DNA of 64,000 bases from Salibacterium qingdaonense (GTDB taxonomy: Bacteria > Bacillota > Bacilli > Bacillales > Marinococcaceae): positions 1-64,000 of the forward strand of contig NZ_FOTY01000003.1 in assembly GCF_900114715.1 (NCBI RefSeq), written 5' to 3'. Made by a program: the position numbers and the translations under genes. Of the stretch, positions 51,620-60,983 are shown one piece after another (the stretch's first letter is position 1; each line of letters starts with the position of its first letter). Below the pieces are notes generated by a model, which was given only the letters and a program-made list of their open reading frames with translations, was not told the origin of the DNA and searched no databases.

Positions 51620-52654
51620 ATGGCCGAACAGAAAAAAAACATGACGTTTCTACAGGCTGCAAGAAAAGAAGCAGTGGACCATGTCCCGGTCTGGTATATG
51701 CGCCAGGCAGGACGTTCACAGCCGGAGTACCGCAGACTGAAAGAAAAGTATTCGCTATTTGAGATAACAAGAGATCCGGAATTGTGCGCCTATGTAACGA
51801 AACTGCCGGTAGATCAGTACAATACCGATGCAGCCATTTTGTACAAAGATATCATGACACCACTTCCTTCCATGGGAGTAGAAGTTGATATTAAGCCGGG
51901 GGTTGGTCCGGTTATTCATAATCCAATCAAGCACCACGAAGATGTTGACAAGCTCGGCATGATTGACCCGGAAGAGGAAGTGCCGTTTGTTCTCGACACG
52001 ATCAGTCTGCTCCGCGAACAGCTCCATGTACCACTTATTACGTTCAGTGGTGCTCCGTTTACGCTGGCAAGCTATATGATTGAAGGCGGACCATCCAAAA
52101 ACTACTACCACACAAAAGCCTTCATGCACGCCCGGCCCGAAGCCTGGCAGGCACTCATGGACAAGCTCGGCGATATGACGATACGGTACGTGAAAGCTCA
52201 GATCCGGGCAGGAGCGGAAGCCATCCAGATTTTTGATTCATGGGTCGGGGCGTTAAATGCAGCCGACTACCGCCGCTATGTAAAGCCGGTGATGACAAAA
52301 ATATTTGAAGAACTGAACCACGAGAACGTTCCCGTCATTATGTTCGGGGTAGGGGCCGGACATCTGATACAGGAATGGAATGACCTGCCGCTTGAGATTA
52401 TCGGTCTCGACTGGCGCACGTCCGTGGCAGAAGCGAGAAACCAGGGAGTGAATAAAGCACTTCAGGGCAACCTCGACCCATCTCTGCTTCTTGCCCCGTG
52501 GGACGCTATTGAAGAACAGGTGAAACCAATTCTTGACCAGGGAATGCAGGAAAACGGGTTTATCTTTAACCTTGGGCACGGTGTATTTCCGGAAGTCAAT
52601 CCGGACACGCTGAAACGGTTAACAGCTTTTGTTCATGAATATACACAGAAATAA
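51620..52654 (+). CDS. hemE: Uroporphyrinogen decarboxylase HemE
   Basis: 344 aa enzyme that removes four carboxyl groups from uroporphyrinogen III to give coproporphyrinogen III. The signature [16 protein letters not shown] (catalytic Arg) is at ~22-37; [16 protein letters not shown] and IFDSWVGAL are also conserved. ATG 51620 is used: CAGGAGG is 8 nt away, while an ATG two codons earlier is too close. First gene of hemE-hemH-hemY. Confidence 0.96.
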   Translation: MAEQKKNMTFLQAARKEAVDHVPVWYMRQAGRSQPEYRRLKEKYSLFEITRDPELCAYVTKLPVDQYNTDAAILYKDIMTPLPSMGVEVDIKPGVGPVIHNPIKHHEDVDKLGMIDPEEEVPFVLDTISLLREQLHVPLITFSGAPFTLASYMIEGGPSKNYYHTKAFMHARPEAWQALMDKLGDMTIRYVKAQIRAGAEAIQIFDSWVGALNAADYRRYVKPVMTKIFEELNHENVPVIMFGVGAGHLIQEWNDLPLEIIGLDWRTSVAEARNQGVNKALQGNLDPSLLLAPWDAIEEQVKPILDQGMQENGFIFNLGHGVFPEVNPDTLKRLTAFVHEYTQK

Positions 52655-52673
52655 TAAAAGGGGGTCATCCCAA

Positions 52674-53612
52674 ATGGCAGTGAAAATCGGACTGCTCGTG
52701 ATGGCATACGGAACACCTCGCAGCCTGGATGAGGTGGAATCCTACTATACGCATATCCGCCGCGGCAGAAAACCATCGGAAGAAGCGCTTCAGGATTTAA
52801 TTTCAAGATACGAAGCAATTGGTGGTGTTTCCCCTCTGGCCAAAATTACAAATAATCAGGGCCGGAGCCTGGAGCAGCGGTTGAATGAACGGACAGAGGA
52901 CGTTGAATTTCATTGGTACCTCGGGTTGAAACACATCGATCCGTTTATTGAGGATGCCGTGGCTCAGATGAAGGAAGACGGTATAGAAACAGCATACAGT
53001 ATCGTGCTGGCACCGCATTTTTCCACATTCAGCATTAAATCTTATAACGGCCGGGCGCAGGAAGAAGCCCAGCGCATTGACGGCCCGGAGATTTACTCGG
53101 TGGAGAACTGGCACGACGAACCGAAGTTTATCGAATACTGGGTTGACCAGGTGAAACGCACGATGGAACAGACACATCCGGAGGAGAAGACATGTGTGAT
53201 TTTTTCAGCACACAGCCTCCCGGAAAAAATTATCCAGGCCGGCGATCCTTATCCTGAGCAGCTTGAAGAAACGGCGAAGTGGATTGCAGAAGGTGCCGGT
53301 GTGTCCGATTATGCCATCGGCTGGCAGAGCGAGGGCAATACACCGGATCCGTGGCTCGGTCCTGACGTCCAGGATTTAACGAAAGACCTTCACTCCAACT
53401 ATGGATATAATGCTTTTATATACTGTCCGGTTGGGTTTGTGGCGGATCATCTTGAGGTTCTGTTTGACAATGATGTCGAGTGCCGGCAGGCCTGCGGGGA
53501 AGTTGGTGCGTCCTACTACCGTCCAGCTATGCCGAATGCGGAGCCTGAATTTATTGATGCACTGGCGGATGCCATTTTAAGAAAAAGGCAGACGGAGGCA
53601 GAAAGTAAGTGA
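52674..53612 (+). CDS. hemH: Coproporphyrin III ferrochelatase HemH (CpfC)
   Basis: 312 aa enzyme inserting iron into coproporphyrin III in the Firmicutes heme pathway. The metal-site His lies in [10 protein letters not shown], and [17 protein letters not shown] and the [18 protein letters not shown] motif are present. AAAGGGGG is about 9 nt before the ATG. It is 19 nt after hemE and 10 nt before hemY, so the three are one operon. Confidence 0.95.
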   Translation: MAVKIGLLVMAYGTPRSLDEVESYYTHIRRGRKPSEEALQDLISRYEAIGGVSPLAKITNNQGRSLEQRLNERTEDVEFHWYLGLKHIDPFIEDAVAQMKEDGIETAYSIVLAPHFSTFSIKSYNGRAQEEAQRIDGPEIYSVENWHDEPKFIEYWVDQVKRTMEQTHPEEKTCVIFSAHSLPEKIIQAGDPYPEQLEETAKWIAEGAGVSDYAIGWQSEGNTPDPWLGPDVQDLTKDLHSNYGYNAFIYCPVGFVADHLEVLFDNDVECRQACGEVGASYYRPAMPNAEPEFIDALADAILRKRQTEAESK

Positions 53613-53622
53613 GGAATGCATC

Positions 53623-55002
53623 ATGAAAACAGCTATTATCGGCGGCGGAATCACGGGACTGGCCGCCGCCTACTATCTGCAGAAAGAAATTATGACCAAT
53701 TCCCTGGATATGGAGTACCATCTTTTTGAAAAAGATTCTCGGCTTGGCGGGAAAATAAAAACAGACTACTACAATGGTTTTGTTATTGAGCAGGGTCCTG
53801 ACTCTTTTCTCGCCCGGAAAGAGAGTGCTTCCACCCTGGCAAAAGAAGTCGGCCTGGAAGAAGAATTGATATCAAATAACGCCAGCGGTGCCTACATTCT
53901 GAAAGGAAGCTCCCTGCACCAGATTCCAGAAGGTTCTGTGATGGGAATTCCAACTAAGCTCGGTCCGTTTTTAACGACAGGATTGTTTTCCATCCGCGGC
54001 AAACTGCGGGCAGCAGCGGACTTTATCCTCCCTCGTTCCAAATCAAACACGGATCAGGGACTCGGTGTTTTTTTCCGGAGACGGCTTGGGAGTGAAGTCG
54101 TGGATCACCTGATTGAGCCGCTTTTGTCCGGTATTTACGCCGGGAACATGGACCGTTTAAGCCTTCAGGCTACGTTTCCGCGTTTTTTTGAAGTGGAACG
54201 GCAGTACCGTAGTCTGATACTCGGCATGCGGGAAGAACGTCCTTCTTCCGGAGGCGGACGGAAAAAAGCTGGTTTTTACAGTTTGACGAAGGGACTTCAA
54301 TCGTTTGTGGAAGGTATTGAGAACCATCTGGATGAAGATGCGGTCCACAAAAATTCCGGGCTGCAGTCCATCCGCAAAAAGGAAGGACAGTATGAGCTTA
54401 TCTTCAGTGACGGGAGCACGTCGCTGTTTGACCGGGTGATCATGACCACACCTCACGACGTTACGGCATCGCTCCTTGGTTCAGACGTTCTGAAAGAAGA
54501 ACTTGCGTCCATTCCGGCTACGTCCGTAGCGACTGTCGCCATGGCTTTTGATGAAAATCAGCTCAGCGGCGAATTTGACGGCACCGGCTTTGTTGTTTCC
54601 AAAAAAAGCGGCTACACCATCACTGCCTGTACGTGGACGCACCGCAAATGGGCACATGCGGCCCCTCCGGGTAAAGCGCTTCTTCGATGTTATGTCGGAA
54701 AGCCCGGCGGCGAGGATATCGTAGAGAAATGGGACGAAGAGATTGTGGATATTGTTTTGAAAGACCTGAACCACGTCATGAAAGTGGAGGGGAACCCCGA
54801 GTATGTTAATGTTACGCGCTGGCGTCACGCCATGCCGCAATATGAAGTAGGACATTTCGAGAAAATGGAACGTATAGAAGATCACATGAAAACAGAATTC
54901 CCCGGCATCTACACGGCGGGAGCCGCATTTGAAGGTGTCGGCCTCCCGGACTGCATTAGCCAGGGAGAGCAGGCTGTTCGTCGTATGATGGGACAGCAGT
55001 AG
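53623..55002 (+). CDS. hemY: Coproporphyrinogen III oxidase HemY (CgoX)
   Basis: 459 aa FAD enzyme. The dinucleotide motif IIGGGITGLAAAYYL starts at residue 5, followed by GGKIKTDYYNGFVIEQGPDSFL, and the C-terminal FAD segment TAGAAFEGVGLPDCISQGEQA. In Gram-positive bacteria it oxidises coproporphyrinogen III before iron insertion. GTGAGGAATG precedes the ATG. Last gene of the heme operon, with a perfect-stem terminator 60 nt downstream. Confidence 0.95.
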   Translation: MKTAIIGGGITGLAAAYYLQKEIMTNSLDMEYHLFEKDSRLGGKIKTDYYNGFVIEQGPDSFLARKESASTLAKEVGLEEELISNNASGAYILKGSSLHQIPEGSVMGIPTKLGPFLTTGLFSIRGKLRAAADFILPRSKSNTDQGLGVFFRRRLGSEVVDHLIEPLLSGIYAGNMDRLSLQATFPRFFEVERQYRSLILGMREERPSSGGGRKKAGFYSLTKGLQSFVEGIENHLDEDAVHKNSGLQSIRKKEGQYELIFSDGSTSLFDRVIMTTPHDVTASLLGSDVLKEELASIPATSVATVAMAFDENQLSGEFDGTGFVVSKKSGYTITACTWTHRKWAHAAPPGKALLRCYVGKPGGEDIVEKWDEEIVDIVLKDLNHVMKVEGNPEYVNVTRWRHAMPQYEVGHFEKMERIEDHMKTEFPGIYTAGAAFEGVGLPDCISQGEQAVRRMMGQQ

Positions 55003-55060
55003 ATGTGGTGCTTTCAAAAGGAAATGTAAACGATAAAAATATCCATCCCGCTCCGACTGC

Positions 55061-55094
55061 GAAGAAGGCCTTCCCAATTGGGAAGGCCTTCTTC
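55061..55094. terminator. Terminator after hemY
   Basis: Perfect 17 bp inverted repeat GAAGAAGGCCTTCCCAA / TTGGGAAGGCCTTCTTC with no loop bases beyond the minimum; works in either direction. Confidence 0.85.
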
Positions 55095-55162
55095 ATGTAC
55101 CGGATTACATCCCGGTTTCCTTTTTCCACTTCAAGTTCCGGACATCTCTCAGGCGCTTTTGT

Positions 55163-55423
55163 TTACTGCTGATTCTGCTGAACCTGCTGCAGGTCCTGCT
55201 GTGCTTGCTGCAAGTCCTGCTGAGCCTGTTGAAACTGCGGTTGAGCTGTCATGCTGGTCTGCTGCTGTCCAGCCTGCTGTAATTGCTGCTCAGCCTGCTG
55301 CAGCTGCTGCTGGCACTGCTGCAGTTTCTGTGGATCGTTTCCTGCATTCTGCATATTCTGTTTGGCCTGTTGGATGGCCTGCTGTGCCTGCTGCATCTGT
55401 TGATTCTGGTTTTGTTGTGTCAT
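55163..55423 (-). CDS. Glutamine-rich low-complexity protein (86 aa)
   Basis: About half the residues are Gln, mostly in QQ or QQAQQ patterns with Ala, Leu and Asn, for example QLQQAEQQLQQAGQQQ near residues 41-56. It includes one Cys (KLQQCQQQ). A heptad-like spacing suggests an amphipathic helix or coiled coil. GGAGGGATTTTAG precedes the ATG, so it is translated. It is unlike the gamma-type SASP motif. A spore-associated role is possible but unproved. The DNA is CAG/CTG-rich throughout. Confidence 0.65.
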   Translation of the reverse strand: MTQQNQNQQMQQAQQAIQQAKQNMQNAGNDPQKLQQCQQQLQQAEQQLQQAGQQQTSMTAQPQFQQAQQDLQQAQQDLQQVQQNQQ

Positions 55424-55570
55424 CTAAAATCCCTCCAAGATTGTGGATTTAGTGAAGCACTACGTAGTGTGACCGTACTCGCTCAAATTATGCATGATGA
55501 TGCTGAAAGACAATCGGTATGATACAATATACTATACCTTCGACAACGGCAGAGCAGGAGTGTAAAACGA

Positions 55571-56101
55571 TTGGATGAACATAGAGAGCTGGATATTCTA
55601 AGACATGCAAGGCATGACTGGATGAATATCATACAGATTATAAAAGGTAACCTTTCCCTGAACCGGACGGACCGGGTGGAGGAAATACTAAACGAAACGA
55701 TACGCAGATCCGAGCATGCAAGCCGCCTCACGCGCCTTGAGGTGCCAAAGACGGCACTCTTTGTGTTGTCGTTTAACTGGGAACCGCACCGATTTTCGCT
55801 CGATGTGGAAGTGACCGGAGAACCCCGGGATTGTTCAAGACTGGATGAATGCTGGCATGAAATACTTTCCTCGTTTGCACGTGAACTCGATGCGGCTGCC
55901 TCTCCGGGAAAGGACAATCATCTGCTGATTACGATTCACAGCGAACAGGAGCCCTACGTTGAATTTGATTTTCAGGGAAGCCTTGAAAACCGTTCTGCCC
56001 TTCGGAATTGGATTGCTGTTTATTCGGACACCGGCAGATGCCGCATTGACCATGTTATCTGGAATGAAAAGGAATTAGTCTTTGTATTGACAAGTGAATG
56101 A
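55571..56101 (+). CDS. spo0B: Sporulation phosphotransferase Spo0B
   Basis: 176 aa phosphorelay protein that passes phosphate from Spo0F to Spo0A. The H-box LRHARHDWMNIIQIIKGNLSL is unmistakable; the phosphorylated residue is His15 (preceding DWMN). The C-terminal degenerate kinase-like domain follows. The N-terminus is about 15 residues shorter than in B. subtilis. TTG start with AGGAG 10 nt upstream; no better start exists. It is 9 nt before obg, the usual arrangement, but ribosomal-protein genes rplU/rpmA that normally precede it are missing. Confidence 0.93.
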   Translation: MDEHRELDILRHARHDWMNIIQIIKGNLSLNRTDRVEEILNETIRRSEHASRLTRLEVPKTALFVLSFNWEPHRFSLDVEVTGEPRDCSRLDECWHEILSSFARELDAAASPGKDNHLLITIHSEQEPYVEFDFQGSLENRSALRNWIAVYSDTGRCRIDHVIWNEKELVFVLTSE

Positions 56102-56110
56102 GGTGAAATC

Positions 56111-57391
56111 ATGTTTATAGATAAAGTAAAAATATACGTAAAGGCCGGTGACGGCGGCGATGGTATGGTCGCCTTCCGTCGTGAAGCGTATGTCCCGGAC
56201 GGTGGACCTGCCGGCGGCGACGGCGGCAGAGGCGGCAACATTGTTTTTGAAGTGGATGAAGGTCTGCGGACGCTGATGGATTTCAGGTACCAAAAGCATT
56301 TTAAGGCAAAACGGGGCGAAGACGGCCGTTCCAAAAATCAACATGGAAAAAACGCAGAAGACCTGGTTATTTATGTGCCGCCGGGTACGACGCTGCGGGA
56401 TAGTGATACAGGTGATGTTATCGCGGATTTAACAACCCATAAGGAACGTTTTACCGCTGCCCGCGGAGGAAGAGGCGGTAAAGGAAATACCCGTTTCACA
56501 ACCCCGGCCAATCCCGCGCCGGAAATTAAAGAAAACGGGGAGCCGGCTCCGGAACGCAACATTGAACTGGAACTGAAACTGCTTGCTGATGCAGGTCTTG
56601 TAGGTTTTCCAAGTGTTGGTAAGTCTACACTGCTGTCGGTCGTTTCAGCGGCTAAACCTAAAATCGGCGATTACCACTTTACTACGATACAGCCGAACCT
56701 TGGTGTGGTGGAAAGTGAAAACGGGAACAGCTTTGTCATGGCTGACCTTCCCGGTTTGATTGAAGGAGCCCACGAAGGCACAGGGCTCGGTCAGCAGTTT
56801 CTCCGCCATATTGAACGTACTAGAGTTATCATTCACGTCGTTGATATGTCCGGGTTTGAAGGAAGAGATCCGTTTGAGGACTACGAGATGATAAATGAAG
56901 AGCTGAAACAATATAACATGCGCCTGCTGGAACGTCCCCAGATTATCGCGGCCAATAAGATGGACATGCCCGGGGCTGATGAGAATCTGGCTGTATTCCG
57001 GGAAAAGATCCCGGAAGAAGTGAGTGTGTATCCCATTTCCTCCCTCACAAAAGGGGGATTGACCAATATGCTGAGAGAAACAGCCGAACTTCTGGAACAG
57101 ACACCTGAGTTTCCGCTGTATGAAGAGCAGGACGAATCAAAAGTGGTGTACCGTTATCAAAAATCTGAAGCGCCATTTACGATTACACGGGCGGATGACG
57201 GGGCATTCGAGATTTCCGGAGCAGAAATCGAAAAAATCTTTAAAATGACGGATATGACAAAAGATGATTCGATTAATCGTTTCTCCCGAAAAATGCGGCA
57301 GATGGGAATCGATGAAGCACTTCGGAAGAGAGGGGCCGAAGACGGCGACACGGTTCGTCTGCTTGAATTTGAATTTGAATTTATTGAATAA
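56111..57391 (+). CDS. obg: GTPase Obg (CgtA)
   Basis: 426 aa essential GTPase that binds the 50S ribosomal subunit and affects sporulation and stress responses. The Gly-rich Obg fold occupies ~1-158 ([30 protein letters not shown]). G1 GFPSVGKST is at ~165-173, G3 [13 protein letters not shown]4 ANKMDMPGA. The C-terminal OCT domain ends in a run of acidic and aromatic residues ([10 protein letters not shown]). AGGTGAAATC precedes the ATG. Confidence 0.96.
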   Translation: MFIDKVKIYVKAGDGGDGMVAFRREAYVPDGGPAGGDGGRGGNIVFEVDEGLRTLMDFRYQKHFKAKRGEDGRSKNQHGKNAEDLVIYVPPGTTLRDSDTGDVIADLTTHKERFTAARGGRGGKGNTRFTTPANPAPEIKENGEPAPERNIELELKLLADAGLVGFPSVGKSTLLSVVSAAKPKIGDYHFTTIQPNLGVVESENGNSFVMADLPGLIEGAHEGTGLGQQFLRHIERTRVIIHVVDMSGFEGRDPFEDYEMINEELKQYNMRLLERPQIIAANKMDMPGADENLAVFREKIPEEVSVYPISSLTKGGLTNMLRETAELLEQTPEFPLYEEQDESKVVYRYQKSEAPFTITRADDGAFEISGAEIEKIFKMTDMTKDDSINRFSRKMRQMGIDEALRKRGAEDGDTVRLLEFEFEFIE

Positions 57392-57421
57392 TGACGTGGT
57401 CCCGGTTTGTTTTAAAAATGA

Positions 57422-57461
57422 ATGCAGCGCGGTAAAGAACGCGGCCTTTCTACTGCGCTGA
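57422..57461. other. Hairpin between obg and pheB
   Basis: GCAGCGCGGTAAAG and CTTTCTACTGCGC pair imperfectly around ACGCGGC. There is no T-run, so attenuation or mRNA processing is more likely than simple termination. Confidence 0.4.
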
Positions 57462-57486
57462 TTTCAATCCGCCTGGTGGTGAACGG

Positions 57487-57939
57487 ATGACAGAGAAAAT
57501 CGACAACTTTTATTTGGTCAGGCAGGATATGCTGACGGAGGCGATGCAGAAAACACTGGAGGCGAAATCGCTGCTTGAAAGCGGAAAAAAGCAGAAAGTA
57601 GCAGATGCTGTTCATTCTGTTGACTTAAGCAGAAGTGCGTTTTACAAGTACAGGGACGCTATTTTTCCTTTTCACACTGTCATTAAGGAAGAAATCATTA
57701 CGCTTTCGATTCAACTTACCGACATTTCCGGCTCGTTATCCACGCTGCTGCAGGAAGTGGCAAGGGCGGAATCAAATGTGCTGACCATCAACCAGACCAT
57801 ACCGCTGCAGGGGAGAGCAAATGTAACGCTCACCATTGATACATCGGCACTGCGGATGGAAATCCGGTCCCTTGTGCAGCGTCTTGAGCGGATGGATGCG
57901 GTGGAGAACGTGGAGATTGTCGGCTCAGGATCGTTATAG
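57487..57939 (+). CDS. pheB: ACT-domain protein PheB
   Basis: 150 aa protein of the UPF0735 family. A short N-terminal HTH-like region (FYLVRQDMLTEAMQKTLEAK, then VHSVDLSRSAFYKYRDAIFP) is followed by an ACT domain (~70-150: IQLTDISGSLSTLLQEVARAESNVLTINQ in pieces). Once taken as a chorismate mutase, it is now viewed as an amino-acid-sensing regulator. GGTGGTGAACGG precedes the ATG. Between obg and pheA, as in B. subtilis. Confidence 0.93.
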   Translation: MTEKIDNFYLVRQDMLTEAMQKTLEAKSLLESGKKQKVADAVHSVDLSRSAFYKYRDAIFPFHTVIKEEIITLSIQLTDISGSLSTLLQEVARAESNVLTINQTIPLQGRANVTLTIDTSALRMEIRSLVQRLERMDAVENVEIVGSGSL

Positions 57940-57978
57940 GAAGAAGAACAGTTCGCAGTAAGGAGTGGAGAGTTCGAT

Positions 57979-58869
57979 ATGACAATGAAAGTTGGGTATC
58001 TTGGTCCACAGGGATCATTTACGGAAGTGGCGGCAAAGGCGGTAATGCCGGATAGTGAGCGGAGCTCCTTTCCGACAATACCTTCCTGTATGGAAGCTGC
58101 GGCAAAACAGGAAGTGGACATAGCGGTGGTTCCGCTTGAAAATGCGATTGAAGGTTCTGTCAACATGACACTCGATTACTTAATTCACAAGCATGAACTG
58201 CCGATTACAGCGGAAGTGACCGTGCCAATTGAACAGCACCTGCTCGTTCATCCCGGCCGTGACAAGAATCTGGATCAGATCACTGATGTTTATTCCCATC
58301 CTCAGGCTATTGCACAGTGCCATGAATTTATTCAGCGGGAACTGCCGAATGCAAGTATTCATTACACGAATTCCACAAGTGCTGCTGCTCTTGAAATTCA
58401 GGAAAATCCAGATCGAAGTGCTGCCGCTGTGGCCAACCTCCTGGCCGCCCAAACCTACGGATTAACTCCGGCAAAACAAAATATTCATGACTACGGAAAT
58501 AATCATACCCGTTTTGTTTTGGTTTCTGATTCAAAAAAGGAGCCGGTATTAAAAGAAGCAAAAACACATAAAACGACCATGGTCATTACATTGCCGTCTG
58601 ATTATTCCGGAGCCCTTCATCAAGTGTTGTCGGCTTTTTCATGGAGAAAGCTGAATTTGACGAAAATCGAATCAAGACCGATGAAAACCGGCATCGGGAA
58701 TTACTTTTTTGTGATTGATGTGGAAAAAGAGATGGATGAGGTGCTGCTTCCAGGTGTCATTGCTGAAGTCGAAGCCCTCGGCTGCGGAGTACGGGTGCTG
58801 GGAAGTTACCCCTGCCTTCTCTCTTCAGACATTGATAACACAAACAAAAAGGAGCTGTCCCCTAAATAG
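57979..58869 (+). CDS. pheA: Prephenate dehydratase PheA
   Basis: 296 aa enzyme converting prephenate to phenylpyruvate for phenylalanine synthesis. GYLGPQGSFTEVAAKA opens the catalytic domain; VPLENAIEGSVNMTLD and NNHTRFVLVS (with the catalytic Thr) follow. A C-terminal ACT domain (~205-285, including the ESRPMKTGIGNYFFVID motif) mediates Phe feedback inhibition. TAAGGAGTGG precedes the start; a second ATG two codons later is possible. It is 39 nt after pheB. Confidence 0.96.
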   Translation: MTMKVGYLGPQGSFTEVAAKAVMPDSERSSFPTIPSCMEAAAKQEVDIAVVPLENAIEGSVNMTLDYLIHKHELPITAEVTVPIEQHLLVHPGRDKNLDQITDVYSHPQAIAQCHEFIQRELPNASIHYTNSTSAAALEIQENPDRSAAAVANLLAAQTYGLTPAKQNIHDYGNNHTRFVLVSDSKKEPVLKEAKTHKTTMVITLPSDYSGALHQVLSAFSWRKLNLTKIESRPMKTGIGNYFFVIDVEKEMDEVLLPGVIAEVEALGCGVRVLGSYPCLLSSDIDNTNKKELSPK

Positions 58870-58885
58870 GGGCAGCTCCTTTTCT
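58847..58885 (+). terminator. Terminator after pheA
   Basis: AAAAGGAGCTGTCCCCT / AGGGGCAGCTCCTTTT stem with T-run; it overlaps the last pheA codons. Confidence 0.9.
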
Positions 58886-58945
58886 GTAATATAGAAAATT
58901 TACCCCAGGCAGAAGCGGAAGGCGGCGACGCCATTTCAGCAGTTC

Positions 58946-59128
58946 GCCGGCTAAAACCGGTCACGTCCTGTGACCAACGCCGGCACTAGAACATCCTGTT
59001 CGTCGAAGCAGCAGCCGAAGATCCCATCAAACGGCGGTTTTACCGTTTGATGTAGCTGAGGCGCTGCCCGCGGCAAAGAAGACACGGTGAGCCCCAGCGA
59101 ACCGATGTCGCCCTTGTGCTCTGGAGTG
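58946..59128. repeat. Structured intergenic repeat after pheA
   Basis: Fills the 340 nt gap between pheA and niaR. It contains nested hairpins GCCGGC..GGTCAC/GTGACC..GCCGGC (58946-58984) and GAACatcctGTTC, a perfect 10 bp stem CATCAAACGG/CCGTTTGATG (59025-59052), and a 64 bp block (59065-59128) that is the reverse complement of 7036-7099 with one mismatch. The segment 59005-59073 shares its flanking scaffold with the MITE-like elements (27894-27951 and 39111-39168). No gene is visible. Confidence 0.8.
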
Positions 59129-59209
59129 CAAGCGTCCGCCTGCAGCGGATGCCTTAACGTTTAACGGCTTTTGATACAGCCCCCTTTTCATTCATGCAGC
59201 GCGGCAGGT

Positions 59210-59752
59210 TCAGGTCAGTAAAAAGCCATCTTCATAAAGAGCCTGTTTAATTTCTTCGATGACAGCGTCTGATCCTGCTTCCAGCGTGTGCATGTGTGTT
59301 CCATCAGTTAATTCGGAGAGCAGTGGTGCGTTGGTTTCCTGCAGACTTTCAGTGAACTTTTTGACGTCACGGCGGCTCGAGAGCATCAGCGGCGCAGAGA
59401 TATCGCCGTAGAAAGGGTGTTCAATCGACACATCGATCACCCGTGCTCCGTGATCGACCATGATGTATAGTTCATTTTCTGTCCTGTGTAAATCCGATGA
59501 GTGAAAGCAGGCAATCTGGCGCCGGACCCGGTGCTGCTGCGGCTCCGAAAGCATGACATACCCCTGCGAAGTAGCAAGAATAGGGTGTTCTTTTGCTTTT
59601 AGCAGCGATATATCCTGAACGATCACCTGCCGGCTGACGTTGGTCCGCTCCGCCAGATCATTTCCTGTTATCGGATTTGACGTGTCCTGCAGCCACTCTA
59701 GAATCAACGACCTTCGCTGCTGCCCTGGTATTTTATCGGATTGATTTCCCAT
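59210..59752 (-). CDS. niaR: NAD biosynthesis repressor NiaR (NadR/YrxA)
   Basis: 180 aa niacin-responsive repressor. An N-terminal DeoR-type HTH (RRSLILEWLQDTSNPITGNDLAERTNVSRQVIVQDISLL in parts) is followed by a 3H domain holding conserved His residues (ACFHSSDLH, VSIEHPFYGDI, THMHTLEAG) that bind metal and nicotinic acid. The ATG at 59752 follows GGAGG. In B. subtilis it lies beside the nifS-nadB-nadC-nadA genes it controls; none is found in the gap before safA. Confidence 0.93.
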   Translation of the reverse strand: MGNQSDKIPGQQRRSLILEWLQDTSNPITGNDLAERTNVSRQVIVQDISLLKAKEHPILATSQGYVMLSEPQQHRVRRQIACFHSSDLHRTENELYIMVDHGARVIDVSIEHPFYGDISAPLMLSSRRDVKKFTESLQETNAPLLSELTDGTHMHTLEAGSDAVIEEIKQALYEDGFLLT

Positions 59753-59942
59753 TGCCGTTTCCTCCATTACATAAATCTGACTGTTATTTTACAGCAAAGG
59801 TGCCGGTATGAACAGCCGCACCGAGTAATTGTGCATATCAGGTATATTTTGGGCATATGCTTGCTGTAGATAAGACGTTCGAATAAAGAACTGACAAACA
59901 AAACAGAAAAAGATTTTTGGATGATGGTGAAGGAGGAAAAAC

Positions 59943-60890
59943 ATGCAGATTCATATTGCACAAAAAGGTGATACCTTATGGAAGCTGGCGCAGCAGTACA
60001 ATGTTTCATTTGAAGAAGTCAAACAGGCGAATCATCATTTGGCAGATCCGAATCAAATTATGCCGGGAATGAAAATAAAAATACCGGCGAAAAGTGTGCA
60101 GGTAAAAAAAGAAGAGCCAACGTCTGGTCAGCAAAAAGAAACCCAGCAAAAACAGGAGACAATGGAAGAGAATATGAAGCAGCCTTCCGGACAGCAGTCG
60201 AACGTCCCGCCCATGTACCAACCGGCCCCAATGCCTTCTCATCCTAACGCGCCGTCGTCAGAAGAAAATCATTATAATATGAATGTTCATTTTTATCAGC
60301 AGGCCGAAAATCAAAAGCAGAACGAACAACAGAAAAAAACCGAATCTCCATCATCACAGGGCGGTCCGAAAAAACCCGAAGATGTAATGCAGCCCCAGAT
60401 GAAACCACCTAAAATGCAGCAGAATCCAGCGGCAGCCGGAGCTCAAATGGCAGAAGAGAACATGGCAGGTAAGTCAGGGCCGGGTCCGTGCATGTATATT
60501 CCAGTGGTGCCGGTTATGCCGCCTTGTCCTCCGTCCGGCGCCGGACACCCGCATTCATTCTCTCCTGTGATGCCGTCTCCGTGCTCTGGTCCGGATATGC
60601 AGCAGCAGATGATGCCTATGGCGCCTCCGCAGCAAATGCCGGGAATGCCGATGCCTCCTTCTCCAAACGGTATGGAAATGGGTTGGATGCCGCATTCCGG
60701 ACAAACGGAGGGAATGATGCCTTCTGGTATGATGCAGTCTGGAAATGAAAACAGTGCCGGTAAAAAAGGGGAAACAGACGAAAGAAATCAATACACCGGA
60801 AATGGTTCAGGTTATGCTGAAACACCGGAACCATTCGGAAACGGCCCGTATTCGCCGTGGATGAATCCTTATCTGCCGCCGCAGTCATAA
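59943..60890 (+). CDS. safA: Spore coat/cortex morphogenetic protein SafA
   Basis: 315 aa. The N-terminal LysM domain (~1-48: IHIAQKGDTLWKLAQQYNVS, then NQIMPGMKIKIP) targets the cortex-coat interface. The rest is a Gln/Pro/Met-rich low-complexity tail with PMPPSPNG and MMPSGMMQSG-type repeats and the CMYIPVVPVMPPCPP segment, typical of SafA. It recruits inner coat proteins in SpoIVA-dependent fashion. GTGAAGGAGG precedes the ATG. Followed by a YhcN-type lipoprotein gene. Confidence 0.9.
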   Translation: MQIHIAQKGDTLWKLAQQYNVSFEEVKQANHHLADPNQIMPGMKIKIPAKSVQVKKEEPTSGQQKETQQKQETMEENMKQPSGQQSNVPPMYQPAPMPSHPNAPSSEENHYNMNVHFYQQAENQKQNEQQKKTESPSSQGGPKKPEDVMQPQMKPPKMQQNPAAAGAQMAEENMAGKSGPGPCMYIPVVPVMPPCPPSGAGHPHSFSPVMPSPCSGPDMQQQMMPMAPPQQMPGMPMPPSPNGMEMGWMPHSGQTEGMMPSGMMQSGNENSAGKKGETDERNQYTGNGSGYAETPEPFGNGPYSPWMNPYLPPQS

Positions 60891-60983
60891 AGGGCTGAGG
60901 TAAAGTACTGCCGTTATTACCTCTAAATAACAGTGTAAAATCGCCTCCTTGAGCCAAACTAACAGGTGAAAGGAGGTTTTTTA

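Noticed and set aside
55078-55452. Plus-strand Ala/Leu/Cys-rich frames opposite the Gln-rich gene
   Set aside because: They are the reverse reading of CAG-type codons and have no ribosome binding site; the minus-strand frame has one.
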